Shown: positions 52,702 through 62,595, counted from the first letter of the stretch. The stretch: DNA of 64,000 nucleotides from Bacteroidaceae bacterium (GCA_017651245.1 JAGCDQ010000077.1:1-64000), one strand, 5' to 3'. Made by a program: numbers and translations. The notes: generated by a model from the letters alone, not told the origin.

Positions 52702-53961
52702 GTGGTTCTATTTGAAGAAGTAAACGGAAAGCTGGTTCCTAAAGGTAGCAAGGAAGACATCAAGGCGTACCTTGACTACAAGAAAGGACAGGCAAAGAAG
52801 AGCCGACATCGCTCCCTACGTTCGAGAGCGAGAAGTGGTTCCGCTGCCTTCAGGTGGCTGACTGACCACTTGCCTTTCTCCCGTCTTGACCGCTACATCA
52901 TCGGCAAGTTCCTTGGCACTTACTTCTTCTCTATCATTCTGATTATCAGTATCGCTGTCGTATTCGACTTCAACGAGAACATTGACAAGTTCCTGCAACA
53001 CGATGCGCCGATGGAGGAAATCATGTTCGACTATTACCTGAACTTTATCCCCTTCTATTCCAACCTGTTCAGCCAGCTGTTTGTCTTCATCGCCGTTATC
53101 TTCTTCACCACCAAACTGGCAGACAACTCAGAAATCATTGCGATGCTTTCTACAGGCACCAGTTTCGCAAGAATCGTGCGCCCTTACATGATATCGGCTG
53201 CCATCATCGCCTTGCTCAATTTTGGATTGGGCTCGTATGTCATTCCGAAAGGTAATGTGAAACGTGTGAAATTTGAGAACAAATACAAGAACAGAGGACG
53301 ACAAGACTTCAGTGCGAATGTGCAGCTGGAGGTGGACAGCGGTGTGATTGCCTATTTCGGACGCTACGAGGAAAGTATGAAAATGGGCTTTGACTTCACC
53401 CTCGACAAGTTTGAGGACAAGAAGTTGGTCAAGCACCTCCAAGCCCTGACCATCCAATATGACACCCTCTCCTACGAGCCTTATCATTGGATCATCACGG
53501 GTTATCAGACACGCGACTTGCAAGGTATGCGAGAGGTCATTCAGACGGGCAGCAAGCTTGACACCATCATCCCTATACAGCCTCAAGACCTGATGGCATC
53601 ACGTGATATGGAAATGACGCTCACAACCCCTGAACTGAGCACCTACATAGACCGTCAGAAGGAACGAGGGTTTGCCAACATCCAACAGTTTGAAGTGGAA
53701 TACTGGAAACGTGGTGCGACTTCCTTCGCCACCTTCATCCTGACCCTCATTGGCGTGTCCATATCGGCACGAAAACGCAAGAATGGCATGGGTATTGCCT
53801 TGGGTATCGGTTTGGCGTTGACCCTCACCTACATCATGTTCCAGACGGTGACATCGAGTATGGCAATCAATGCCAATTTCCCTGCTGCCATCGCGGTTTG
53901 GATTCCTAATTTCGTGTTTGCGCTCATCGCCTTGTATTATTACAAGAAAGCACCGAGATAG
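52702..53961 (+). CDS. LptF/LptG-family permease
   Basis: 419 aa if GTG 52702 is the start; an in-frame TAA lies just upstream and there is no ATG before the first helix. The first 60 residues (LFEEVNGKLVPKGSKEDIKA, then Arg/Ser-rich) are an unusual cytoplasmic extension. Membrane helices follow at about 75-95 (YFFSIILIISIAVVF), 115-135 and 165-180, a periplasmic beta-jellyroll (about 190-310), and three C-terminal helices. It forms the membrane part of the LPS transporter with LptB, taking LPS to LptC. lptC lies further on at 58384. Confidence 0.87.
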   Translation: MVLFEEVNGKLVPKGSKEDIKAYLDYKKGQAKKSRHRSLRSRARSGSAAFRWLTDHLPFSRLDRYIIGKFLGTYFFSIILIISIAVVFDFNENIDKFLQHDAPMEEIMFDYYLNFIPFYSNLFSQLFVFIAVIFFTTKLADNSEIIAMLSTGTSFARIVRPYMISAAIIALLNFGLGSYVIPKGNVKRVKFENKYKNRGRQDFSANVQLEVDSGVIAYFGRYEESMKMGFDFTLDKFEDKKLVKHLQALTIQYDTLSYEPYHWIITGYQTRDLQGMREVIQTGSKLDTIIPIQPQDLMASRDMEMTLTTPELSTYIDRQKERGFANIQQFEVEYWKRGATSFATFILTLIGVSISARKRKNGMGIALGIGLALTLTYIMFQTVTSSMAINANFPAAIAVWIPNFVFALIALYYYKKAPR

Positions 53962-54000
53962 TTGAGAGTTTAGAGTTTAGAGATTATTGAAAAAAGAAAT

Positions 54001-55272
54001 ATGTATTTTGACGAATTAGACATATCGGACGACTTACTTGACGCTCTCGATGCGATGAACTTCGAAGAGTGCACCCCCATACAAGAGCAAGCCATCCCCA
54101 AAATTCTGAAGGGACACGACTTGATGGGCATTGCCCAGACGGGAACGGGAAAGACGGCTGCCTATCTGTTGCCTGTGCTCGATGAACTGAGTCATGGGAA
54201 CTACCCACAAGACTCTGTCAACTGTATCATTATGGCACCCACTCGTGAGTTGGCACAGCAGATTGACCAACAGGTGGAGGGCTTCGCCTACTACCTCGAT
54301 GGCGTGTCATCTGTAGCTGTGTATGGTGGCAATGATGGAATCCGCTTTGAGCAGGAACGCAGAGGTCTGGAATTAGGTGCCGATATCATCATCGCCACGC
54401 CAGGACGACTCATCAGCCACTTGAATGGTGGACATATAGACTTGAAGAAAGTGTCGTTCTTCATCCTCGATGAAGCTGACCGCATGCTGGACATGGGTTT
54501 CTATGACGACATCATGAAGATTGCTTCTTTCTTGTCGGAGAAACGCCAAACCATTATGTTCTCTGCCACGATGCCTGACAATATCCAAAAACTGGCTCAA
54601 AACATCCTGCACAACCCTGTGGAGGTGAAGATCGCTGTGTCGAAACCAGCTGAAAAGATTCAGCAGACAGCCTATCTCTGCTATGACGGCATGAAGGACA
54701 GACTCGTGGAGAAAGTGCTGAGTGACGACACCCTTGACCGTGTCATTCTCTTTGCCTCTTCCAAGCAGAAAGTGAAGGAGTTAAATATCACGTTGAAAAG
54801 GAAAGGTTTCAATGTAGGTGCGATGCATAGTGACTTGGTGCAAAGGGAACGTGAGGAAATCATGTTGGCATTCAAGAACAGACGTATCAGCGTGCTCATC
54901 GCCACTGACATTGTGAGTCGAGGAATCGATATTGACGATATCCAAATGGTCATCAACTACGATGTGCCACGCGATCCTGAGGACTATGTGCATCGCATTG
55001 GACGTACGGCTCGTGCCAACAGAGAAGGACAAGCCATTACGATGGTGACGCCCAAAGATTGGCAATACCTCCTCAAAATCGAACGTCTCATCGAGAAAGA
55101 GATTCCCAAACCCGACCTTCCTGAAGGATGTGGTGAGAAACCTGAAATGAGTACAGGAAAGAGACGTCACACACCAGGCAGACATGGAGGAAAGGGTCGC
55201 TACAATAAACGTAGTCATGGAGGAAAACGCAATGGGAAACCTCAAAACAACCCCTCAAACAATGCTCATTAG
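54001..55272 (+). CDS. DEAD-box RNA helicase
   Basis: 423 aa with all core motifs: Q motif CTPIQEQAIP, motif I AQTGTGKTAAYL, Ia PTRELAQQ, motif II DEAD, motif III SAT, motif V ATDIVSRGIDIDD and motif VI HRIGRTAR. The C-terminal tail (about 375-423) is basic with Gly/Lys/Arg/His repeats (HTPGRHGGKGRYNKRSHGGK) for RNA binding. This is a RhlE-like layout, useful in ribosome assembly or RNA decay. A heptamer array lies in front (53961-53981). Confidence 0.93.
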   Translation: MYFDELDISDDLLDALDAMNFEECTPIQEQAIPKILKGHDLMGIAQTGTGKTAAYLLPVLDELSHGNYPQDSVNCIIMAPTRELAQQIDQQVEGFAYYLDGVSSVAVYGGNDGIRFEQERRGLELGADIIIATPGRLISHLNGGHIDLKKVSFFILDEADRMLDMGFYDDIMKIASFLSEKRQTIMFSATMPDNIQKLAQNILHNPVEVKIAVSKPAEKIQQTAYLCYDGMKDRLVEKVLSDDTLDRVILFASSKQKVKELNITLKRKGFNVGAMHSDLVQREREEIMLAFKNRRISVLIATDIVSRGIDIDDIQMVINYDVPRDPEDYVHRIGRTARANREGQAITMVTPKDWQYLLKIERLIEKEIPKPDLPEGCGEKPEMSTGKRRHTPGRHGGKGRYNKRSHGGKRNGKPQNNPSNNAH

Positions 55273-55390
55273 TAGGCAATCAGCACCACAATCGGGGTCT
55301 TTCAACTTTTTTAACTCGCATAAAGAACAAGAACTCCACAAAAAGGATTAATTTTGCACTCGAAAACAATTGTTTATCACCAAAAGTATA

Positions 55391-56737
55391 ATGAATAAGA
55401 TAACACTTGCCATCATCGTCGCATCATGTGCGCTTGCAGCCCATGCACAAAACGGCATCAACACCCCCTACTCCCGTTATGGATTCGGCATCCAGTCGGA
55501 ACGTGCAATGGGATTTAATAAAGGTATGGGTGGCATCGCACAGGGATTCCGCAATGGACGAGAAATCAATATAGCCAATCCAGCCTCCTATTCAGCAGTT
55601 GACTCGCTCACTGCCCTATTCGATATAGGTATCTCCCTGCAAAACAGCAATCACAAGATGGGTGGCTTGCGGCAAAATATCCGAAACAGCAGTTTTGACT
55701 ACTTTGCGTTCCAATTCCGTGCCTTTAAGAATGTCGGTATGACCGTCGGACTCATGCCGCTCACTAACATCAAATATAATTTCACCTCGTCTGGTGAAAC
55801 GTTGGAAGGAACGGAGAACGTGAGCTCGTCCTACAGCTTTAATGGTGATGGAGGTCTGCGTGAGGTGTTCTTTGGTACAGGATGGCGCCCCTTCCGCCCT
55901 ATCGCTATCGGTTTTAATGCTCGCTACATCTGGGGCGATTACACACATAACGCCATGATGTTGCTCAGCGAAAGTTCTGCTTTCAACCTTTCGCGCACTT
56001 ATACAGGTGAAGTCGGCACCTATAGCTGGCAAGCCGGTTTACAATTCATTCAGCCACTCAATAAGAAAGACAAGGTTGTCCTGGGTGTCACCTACACCTA
56101 TGGTCACAAATTGGGCAGTGAGGCAACTCGAACCACTCAAACCCTTAACAGTTCCACCATTGAGGAGGCGACCAGTGACACTATTAAGAATGCGTTCCAA
56201 TTGCCACACGTAGTCTCAGCTGGTGTGACGTTCTATCATGCCAACACCCTTCGTGTCGGTGCTGATTTTGAATTACAGAAATGGTCTGAATGCCGATTTC
56301 CCAATCAGCAGACAGGTGCTTCGGACGATATGCTTTATTCCTCTACGAAGGGACAACTCAACGACCGCACCAAGATTGCCGCTGGTCTTGACTGGACTCC
56401 CAATCCTTATGGAGCTAAGTTCTTGAACAGATGCACATATAAGTTGGGAGGATACTACGCTCAGACTTATGCTAAAGCAGACCCCACGGGCACCATCACT
56501 GAGAAACCCTACGAGTTTGGTTTGTCCGCAGGTGTCACGCTCCCCATTGCCAACAAGAACACTTCATGGAACAATACTGCCCCACGCATTAACATAGCGT
56601 TGCAATGGGCACACACCAATATTCCATACCTCAATGCATCAACCATGCAGAAAGGCACCCTCAATGAGGACTATCTCCGTTTCTGCCTTGGTATTACATT
56701 CAATGAGCGTTGGTTCTACAAATTGAAAGTAAAATAA
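55391..56737 (+). CDS. Outer-membrane beta-barrel protein
   Basis: 448 aa from ATG 55391 (MNKITLAIIVAS); the frame start at 55370 would place extra residues before the signal. Signal peptide ends at AHAQ. The body resembles FadL/OmpP1-like proteins: NGINTPYSRYGFG, NKGMGGIAQGFRNGREINIANPASY in pieces, alternating strands throughout and the final strand WFYKLKVK. It is likely an outer-membrane channel or assembly protein; the substrate is unknown. A weak -7 TAATTTTG lies about 40 bp upstream. It is followed by another exported protein at 56889. Confidence 0.78.
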   Translation: MNKITLAIIVASCALAAHAQNGINTPYSRYGFGIQSERAMGFNKGMGGIAQGFRNGREINIANPASYSAVDSLTALFDIGISLQNSNHKMGGLRQNIRNSSFDYFAFQFRAFKNVGMTVGLMPLTNIKYNFTSSGETLEGTENVSSSYSFNGDGGLREVFFGTGWRPFRPIAIGFNARYIWGDYTHNAMMLLSESSAFNLSRTYTGEVGTYSWQAGLQFIQPLNKKDKVVLGVTYTYGHKLGSEATRTTQTLNSSTIEEATSDTIKNAFQLPHVVSAGVTFYHANTLRVGADFELQKWSECRFPNQQTGASDDMLYSSTKGQLNDRTKIAAGLDWTPNPYGAKFLNRCTYKLGGYYAQTYAKADPTGTITEKPYEFGLSAGVTLPIANKNTSWNNTAPRINIALQWAHTNIPYLNASTMQKGTLNEDYLRFCLGITFNERWFYKLKVK

Positions 56738-56888
56738 CAACGAGCGAAAGAGGCGTTTCAGTATCTCAAATAGACTTTTCCCTACAAATAAAAAGGAAAA
56801 AACCGCCTGAGTCTGAATTTCATTCGCTAACTTTGCACCGTCGAACAATAAAACTCAAGAATTCAAAAACTTAAAACAATAGAAGATT

Positions 56889-58331
56889 ATGAAAAAGATT
56901 TTATTTGCTTGCACCCTTGCAATGATTGCATTGGCTGCATCTGCACAAAACCTCAAAGGTACAGCAGTGAATGACCGTATCGGTCATGGGCAGGATTCCA
57001 TCGATGTACTTGGTAGCCTCTCACTCTATCAGGAGGCCTACAAGCGCAAGAGTTACGTTGAAGCCATCGAACCATGGACGTTCGTGTTTGAGAAGGCACC
57101 ACTTTCTCAGGTCCGCATCTATAAGGAGGGTGCTTGGATTTTCGAGCAACTTATCCAGCAAGAGACTGATGCTGCCAAGAAGAAAGAGTACTTCGACACA
57201 CTGATGAAAATCTACGACCAGCGTCTGAAGTACATGGACGCACTCAACTCTTTCTCTTCTGAGAAGGACCAGTCTTCCAAGGGAGGTATTCTCTGTCGCA
57301 AAGCGTATGACTCTTACTTCTTCAACCCTACCCCAAACGTGGAGAGCTCTTATGCGATGTTCAAGGAGGGTATCAACGACACAGGAAACGATACTGAAGG
57401 CTTTGTTCTCTATGGTTTCATGCAGCTGAGTGATGCACGTTACAAGGCAAACAATGAGAAATATCGTGAGGACTACATCAACGACTATCTCCTTGTGACT
57501 GACATCTGTGGCAGATTGCTGGAACAGGCGAATGAGTATGAGACTCAGGTGATTCCAGCTGACCCCAACTCTGAAGACTCAACCAAATGGGTGGAGCAAG
57601 TCATTTTGGATCCAACAGCAGAAAAGATCATTGCCAACTACCAGCCTCCATTCGATCAGGCAGAAGAGTTGTTCGTGAACTCTGGAGCAGCTGACTGTGA
57701 CGCACTCGACAAGATCTATCGTCCTAAAGTGGAAGCGAACAAGACGGACAACAACTATCTGACTGGTGTGTTGAAAGTCCTCTCAAGCTTCGACTGCGAC
57801 AAGAGCGACCTGTATGACATTGCAGCAGACTACTCTTATCAGATCAACAAGACTCCACAAGCTGCCATCGGTAAGGCTTCCAAGTGTCTGAAGGCTAATG
57901 ACACCAATGGTGCCATCAAGTACTTCGATGAGGCTATTTCTTTGTTGGATGACAATGCAAGCAAAGCTAAATATGCTTACATCGTTGCAGCACTCCTTTA
58001 CAAGAAGGGCAATACAAGTGGTTGTCTCAATTATATCAACAAGACATTGCAGTACAACCCATCCAATGGTGGTGCATATCTGCTGAAGGCCAGCATCGTG
58101 GCACGTAGTGGTAGCCGCAAGGACATTATGTCAACTGCTCCTTACTGTCTCGCTATCGACATCTGCAACAAGGCAAAGGCTGTTGACCCATCTTGTGCAG
58201 GTAGAGCAAACCGCGCTATCGCTAACTATACAGCGAACCTCTATCCAAAGTCTGAAGGCTTCATGGCTGGTATCAAGGCCGGTACCCCTGCTTCGACTTC
58301 TTATGGTTCCACTACCATCCGCTTCCGCTAA
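56889..58331 (+). CDS. Periplasmic TPR-repeat protein
   Basis: 480 aa. Signal peptide ends at ASAQ (about residue 20). TPR-like helices cover most of the protein, e.g. LSLYQEAYKRKSYVEAIEPW near the start and AIKYFDEAISLLDDNASKAK, YIVAALLYKKGNTSGCLNYI towards the end. Codon use is strongly biased, so it may be highly expressed. A promoter -7 TAACTTTG lies at 56828-56835. Being next to an outer-membrane protein and lptC, it may act in envelope assembly; that is inference. Confidence 0.78.
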   Translation: MKKILFACTLAMIALAASAQNLKGTAVNDRIGHGQDSIDVLGSLSLYQEAYKRKSYVEAIEPWTFVFEKAPLSQVRIYKEGAWIFEQLIQQETDAAKKKEYFDTLMKIYDQRLKYMDALNSFSSEKDQSSKGGILCRKAYDSYFFNPTPNVESSYAMFKEGINDTGNDTEGFVLYGFMQLSDARYKANNEKYREDYINDYLLVTDICGRLLEQANEYETQVIPADPNSEDSTKWVEQVILDPTAEKIIANYQPPFDQAEELFVNSGAADCDALDKIYRPKVEANKTDNNYLTGVLKVLSSFDCDKSDLYDIAADYSYQINKTPQAAIGKASKCLKANDTNGAIKYFDEAISLLDDNASKAKYAYIVAALLYKKGNTSGCLNYINKTLQYNPSNGGAYLLKASIVARSGSRKDIMSTAPYCLAIDICNKAKAVDPSCAGRANRAIANYTANLYPKSEGFMAGIKAGTPASTSYGSTTIRFR

Positions 58332-58383
58332 GAAGCTAATGTGCTGGGCGATTTCCGCCACACGGACATGTAACATTTGATCA

Positions 58384-59013
58384 GTGAAAAGGTTAACACA
58401 TACCATTACCGTTGCAGCAGTCATCATGGCTGCTGCAACGCTATTGTTCCCATCGTGCAGCGACAGTTCTGAGAAAGTCGGTCCTGACATTGGTGAGCGT
58501 GATTCCTTGCCCACCCTCAAAAGCATTGGAGTCAGCACCCTCATCAGTGACTCGGGTATCATCCGCTACAAAATCATCTCAGAAGATTGGTACATCTACG
58601 ACAAAAAAGAGCCACAATATTGGTCTTTCGAGAAAGGACTTTTCATCGAACGCTACAACACGTCTTTCCAGGTGGATGCATTCATCTCGTGCGACACGGC
58701 TTATTTCTATAACCAGCAGGAACTATGGGAACTTCGTGGACGTGTGTTTGTCAGGAACCTAAAAAACGAAACATTCAAAACTTCTTTGCTGTTTTGGGAC
58801 CAACGTGCCCATCGCATTTATTCGTCTGCCTATATGGAAATTGACGGAGAAACGCGTAAACTCTCTGGCTACAACTTCAGCAGTAACGAGCAGATGACTG
58901 ATTACATCATTCATTCCTCCAAGGGACAATTCCCGTTAGAAGACCACAGCCCTACACCACAACCTGACCCAATCATCATGGCTGAACAAAACAACACAGA
59001 AGAACCCAACTAA
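58384..59013 (+). CDS. lptC: LPS export protein LptC
   Basis: 209 aa, GTG start at 58384 (no earlier in-frame ATG with a signal). The signal has lipobox LLFPSC (about Cys25), so it may be a lipoprotein. The OstA/LptC beta-jellyroll follows: SGIIRYKIISEDWYIYD, YWSFEKGLFIERY, DTAYFYNQQELWELRGRVFV and TSLLFWDQRAHRIYS. LptC receives LPS from LptB2FG in the inner membrane and passes it to LptA. It follows the TPR gene by 52 bp and ends with a terminator. Confidence 0.88.
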   Translation: MKRLTHTITVAAVIMAAATLLFPSCSDSSEKVGPDIGERDSLPTLKSIGVSTLISDSGIIRYKIISEDWYIYDKKEPQYWSFEKGLFIERYNTSFQVDAFISCDTAYFYNQQELWELRGRVFVRNLKNETFKTSLLFWDQRAHRIYSSAYMEIDGETRKLSGYNFSSNEQMTDYIIHSSKGQFPLEDHSPTPQPDPIIMAEQNNTEEPN

Positions 59014-59032
59014 CTCATAAGAAATACAATAA

Positions 59033-59074
59033 AAAGGGTGAACGATTCGTTTATAAGAATGGTTCACTTTTTTG
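59033..59074 (+). terminator. Terminator after lptC
   Basis: Stem GTGAAC/GTTCAC with flanking A and T runs and TTTTTT after it. It covers an earlier ATG (59038), which supports placing the next gene start at 59086. Confidence 0.7.
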
Positions 59075-59085
59075 TTTTAGAATAT

Positions 59086-60516
59086 ATGAGAAGACAAACA
59101 TATAGGATGATGTTGGGGGCAATGGCGGCATTGTTCTCTGTTGTTTCGTTCATTTCGTGCAGTGATGATGAACAAATGACTGCTGACAGAAATGCCCAAC
59201 TGAGTTTCAGCCAAGACACGGTTTCTTTTGACACTGTGTTTGCAGGCATTACATCACCAACAGAACGTGTGAGGGTATTTAACAAGAACAGCAAGGGATT
59301 ACGCATCGCCAATGTGAAATTGGAATCGGGTGGCACCTCTGGATTCATGATGAATGTAGATGGTCAGAATGGTACTTCCATCAACAATGTGCAGGTCCTG
59401 AAGAAAGACAGCGTTTTCCTTTTCATCAAAGTGAATGTACCCACAAGTTCATCGATGGAACCGACAGAAATCACAGATGCTGTAATCTTTACACTCGAAA
59501 GTGGTGTGCAGCAGAAAGTGGTGCTGAAGGCTTCTGGACAGAACATGACAGCATGGACGGGACAAGTTGTGCAAGAAGATATGGTGATGAGTGCCAATGA
59601 GTTGCCGTATGTCATCTACGATAGTTTGGTGGTGGCAAAAAACGCCAAGCTGCGCATCACAGAGGGAACGACTCTCTATTTCCATAATGGCGCCAGTTTA
59701 ATTGTGCATGGTTCGCTCCAGATAGAAGGAACTCAAGAAAAGCCTGTCACCTTGCGTGGCGATCGTCTGGACAAGATGTTTGATTATCTACCCTATGACC
59801 GTTTGGAGAACCAATGGGGAGGCATTTATCTGTTCCCTACTTGTCAAGAATGCAACATTAACTATGCAGATATCCATAGTGGCAATTATGGCATTGTGTG
59901 CGATGAAATCGATGGGAAAGTGAATATTTCCAATTCTGTTATCCATAATGTGGCAGGTTATGGTTTGTACCTGAAGGATTGCGACGCACTGGTGACGAAC
60001 ACCCAAATATCGAACTCAAAGTTTGACTGCGTTGGCGTGTATGGCGGAAAGGCTGATTTCTACCATTGCACGATGGCACAATTCTATCCATGGAAAGCTG
60101 ATCGTGGAAATGCCCTCTATGTGAGCAACTACATTGGTGATGAGGAACATTTGACGCAAGCCATCAATTTCTACAATTGCTTTGTGACAGGATATGCAGA
60201 CGATGAGGTATATGGAAATCCTGGCAACAAGCCTCTCAATCTTAATTTCTACAACTGTGTACTCCTGACAGACGTAAGTGATGCCACCTATTTCCACGAT
60301 TGCATCGAAGAATCGAAGGATTCTTCTACTTACAAAGACAAAAACTTCAAGACCTTCGACACGCATGCGTACATCTATGATTTCCGTCTTGATTCTGCCA
60401 GTGTAGCACGAGGTAAAGCCTCTACGGCCTACTCTTCCCTCAATCCTACTGACCGATGGGGCGTGGCACGAGGCGAGAAACCTGATGCTGGATGCTATCA
60501 ATTCCAAGAGAAATAA
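59086..60516 (+). CDS. Right-handed beta-helix lipoprotein
   Basis: 476 aa from ATG 59086 (MRRQTYRMMLGAMAALF), beginning after the terminator stem. Lipobox VSFISC. An N-terminal Ig-like or beta domain (about 35-150, LSFSQDTVSFDTVFAG) is followed by a parallel beta-helix (about 180-430) of repeated short strands such as NYADIHSGNYGIVCDEIDGK and NISNSVIHNVAGYGLYLKD, as in pectin-lyase-like proteins. Ends DAGCYQFQEK. Likely surface or periplasmic; it may bind or cut polysaccharide. No catalytic residues could be assigned. Confidence 0.78.
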   Translation: MRRQTYRMMLGAMAALFSVVSFISCSDDEQMTADRNAQLSFSQDTVSFDTVFAGITSPTERVRVFNKNSKGLRIANVKLESGGTSGFMMNVDGQNGTSINNVQVLKKDSVFLFIKVNVPTSSSMEPTEITDAVIFTLESGVQQKVVLKASGQNMTAWTGQVVQEDMVMSANELPYVIYDSLVVAKNAKLRITEGTTLYFHNGASLIVHGSLQIEGTQEKPVTLRGDRLDKMFDYLPYDRLENQWGGIYLFPTCQECNINYADIHSGNYGIVCDEIDGKVNISNSVIHNVAGYGLYLKDCDALVTNTQISNSKFDCVGVYGGKADFYHCTMAQFYPWKADRGNALYVSNYIGDEEHLTQAINFYNCFVTGYADDEVYGNPGNKPLNLNFYNCVLLTDVSDATYFHDCIEESKDSSTYKDKNFKTFDTHAYIYDFRLDSASVARGKASTAYSSLNPTDRWGVARGEKPDAGCYQFQEK

Positions 60517-60542
60517 CGAAGTTGGATAATTACTTCATATAC

Positions 60543-60584
60543 AAAGTGCAAGTCTATTCAAAATGAGTGTCTTGCACTTTTTTG
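60543..60584 (+). terminator. Terminator after the beta-helix lipoprotein gene
   Basis: Perfect 10-bp stem AAAGTGCAAG/CTTGCACTTT with an 18-nt loop, followed by TTTTG. Confidence 0.8.
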
Positions 60585-60646
60585 TTGGAGTAAATATATA
60601 AAAGATTCATTTCGTAAGTTATTCGATGAAATCGTAAAAAAATAAA

Positions 60647-60685
60647 GTGGATACTCCTGCCAGAACTTGGTCTCGGAGTATCCAC
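60647..60685 (-). terminator. Strong hairpin, probable dnaB-side terminator
   Basis: Perfect 11-bp stem GTGGATACTCC/GGAGTATCCAC, then on the minus strand TTTATTTTTTT. It lies about 250 bp after the dnaB stop, so either the dnaB message has a long 3' end or a small RNA ends here. The 60517-60932 spacer holds nothing else that could be assigned. Confidence 0.65.
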
Positions 60686-60932
60686 GCCTTCTAATTGATA
60701 AAGTGAGAAAAAATGTATCATTCAGATCACCAATACGTTGCTCACGCAGCCTTTTCGTGCTGAATGTATGCCCCATGGTTCTCTCGAACGGAAGGCATAA
60801 TCATCTGAAAATAATATCTATTTCATTCAATCATTAAAAAGAATTACATTTTTCTTTCCATTAAAATTCGATAACGTTTAATTCATTCAATTCTTACATA
60901 TATCTCGTGTCGAGTTTTTTCTTACATTCAAA

Positions 60933-62486
60933 TTAGAAAGGAGCATTACCTGGCATGGAAGAAACGTCCAATCCATCGAAGGAATCGTCGTTCATGCCAC
61001 CCAGATTGAGTTTTGAAGGAGTTGGCTTGATCGTTCCATCATCAGTCGGCATCGGAGGAAAATCGTCGTCCAGATTGAGGAATCGTGCGAACTCACTACG
61101 GAAGCGCAGACGAACATCTCCTACAGCACCATTACGATGCTTGGCAATAATAATCTCAGCCACACCCTTTGTGTCGTTGCCATATTGGTCCTTCATAATC
61201 TTATAATACTCAGGACGATGGATGAAACAAACCATGTCGGCATCCTGCTCAATGGCTCCTGATTCACGAAGGTCACTAAGTTGAGGACGCTTACTATCTG
61301 GACTATCAGGATTGCTGCTTGAACGCTGCTCTACTGAACGATTCAACTGAGACAACGCTATGATAGGGATATTCAATTCCTTTGCCAAACCCTTCAACGA
61401 ACGGGAGATAGTCGAGACTTCTTCCTGTCGAGAGTTGTACGACATGCCCGATGCATTCATCAACTGGAGGTAGTCGATGATAATCATCTTCACGCCAAAG
61501 TCACGCACCAAGCGACGGGCTTTCGTGCGAAGCTCAAATACAGAGAGCGATGGCGTGTCATCCACATAAAGAGGTGCACCAAAAAGATCTCGCATCCTGG
61601 TGTCAAGTTGCTGCCACTCGTACTTTGCCAACTGACCGCTCTTGATTTTCTCACCAGAAATCTCGCAGACATTCACCAACAGACGATTCACCAACTGCAC
61701 ATTGGACATTTCAAGGGAGAACATCGCAATGGGGATTTGACGATCAACTGCCATATTGCGAGCCATTGACAACACAAATGCCGTCTTACCCATTGCTGGT
61801 CGTGCGGCAATGATGATGAGGTCGGAATTTTGCCAACCAGATGTCATTGCATCCAACTTGTCAAAGCCTGAAGCAAGTCCAGAAAGGCCGTCTGTTCGAG
61901 CTGCCGCCTTTTGCAGGAGTGCGTATGCCTCGTTGATGACAGGGTCAATTTGTGTGAAATCTTTCTTCAAATTGGATTTTGAGAGTTCAAACAACTGGCC
62001 TTCTGCCTGCTGCATCAGCACTTCGATGTCTTGTCCTTCATCAAAAGCCTGTTTCTGAATACTGCTTGTATAAGATATAAGATCACGCGCTAATGCCTTT
62101 TGAGCCACTATGCGCGCATGATATTCCAAATGTGCAGCAGAAAGCATGGAACGGGAAAGTTCTGCCACATATGCTGCCCCACCTGCATTTTCCAAATCAC
62201 CACTCTTCTGCAACTGCTCTGTGACAGTCAACAGGTCAATGGGAGAGTTGGTTGCTGCCAACGACTGAATAGCTTGGAAAATTGCCTGATGCTTGGAGTC
62301 ATAAAAAGAATGAGGCTTCAAAAAGTCAGATACCGTACCAAACGCATCTTGCTCAATAATGCACGCACCCAAGACTGCCTTCTCAAACTCTACGGCTTGA
62401 GGTTGCAATCTGCCTAACTGCGCAAGCTGATCTTGTTCATTGCTGCGTACAGTCTTTCTACGAGATGTGGGTCTTTGTTCTGGCAT
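60933..62486 (-). CDS. dnaB: Replicative DNA helicase DnaB
   Basis: 517 aa from ATG 62486 (MPEQRPTSRRK); ATG 62519 would add 11 residues. An N-terminal helical domain (about 25-125, PQAVEFEKAVLGACIIEQDA) and linker lead to the RecA-like domain with Walker A AARPAMGKTAF, IDYLQLM (Walker B), LSQLNRSVEQR and DLRESGAIEQDADMV. It unwinds DNA at the fork as a hexamer. The C-terminal tail is longer than in E. coli and acidic. A -7-like TAAATTTG lies at 62549-62556 (minus strand). It is divergent from nqrA. Confidence 0.96.
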   Translation of the reverse strand: MPEQRPTSRRKTVRSNEQDQLAQLGRLQPQAVEFEKAVLGACIIEQDAFGTVSDFLKPHSFYDSKHQAIFQAIQSLAATNSPIDLLTVTEQLQKSGDLENAGGAAYVAELSRSMLSAAHLEYHARIVAQKALARDLISYTSSIQKQAFDEGQDIEVLMQQAEGQLFELSKSNLKKDFTQIDPVINEAYALLQKAAARTDGLSGLASGFDKLDAMTSGWQNSDLIIIAARPAMGKTAFVLSMARNMAVDRQIPIAMFSLEMSNVQLVNRLLVNVCEISGEKIKSGQLAKYEWQQLDTRMRDLFGAPLYVDDTPSLSVFELRTKARRLVRDFGVKMIIIDYLQLMNASGMSYNSRQEEVSTISRSLKGLAKELNIPIIALSQLNRSVEQRSSSNPDSPDSKRPQLSDLRESGAIEQDADMVCFIHRPEYYKIMKDQYGNDTKGVAEIIIAKHRNGAVGDVRLRFRSEFARFLNLDDDFPPMPTDDGTIKPTPSKLNLGGMNDDSFDGLDVSSMPGNAPF

Positions 62487-62595
62487 TTTATTGGTTTTGG
62501 AATGTGCCGTTTTCAGCACATCATGGGCATCTCCACTTTATCGGGTTGCAAATTTAGTAAGAATTTTTAATACAAACAAACACAAAATGCGAAAG

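Noticed and set aside
59038..59085. Earlier start for the beta-helix lipoprotein
   Set aside because: These codons form the lptC terminator hairpin and precede a proper signal peptide at 59086.
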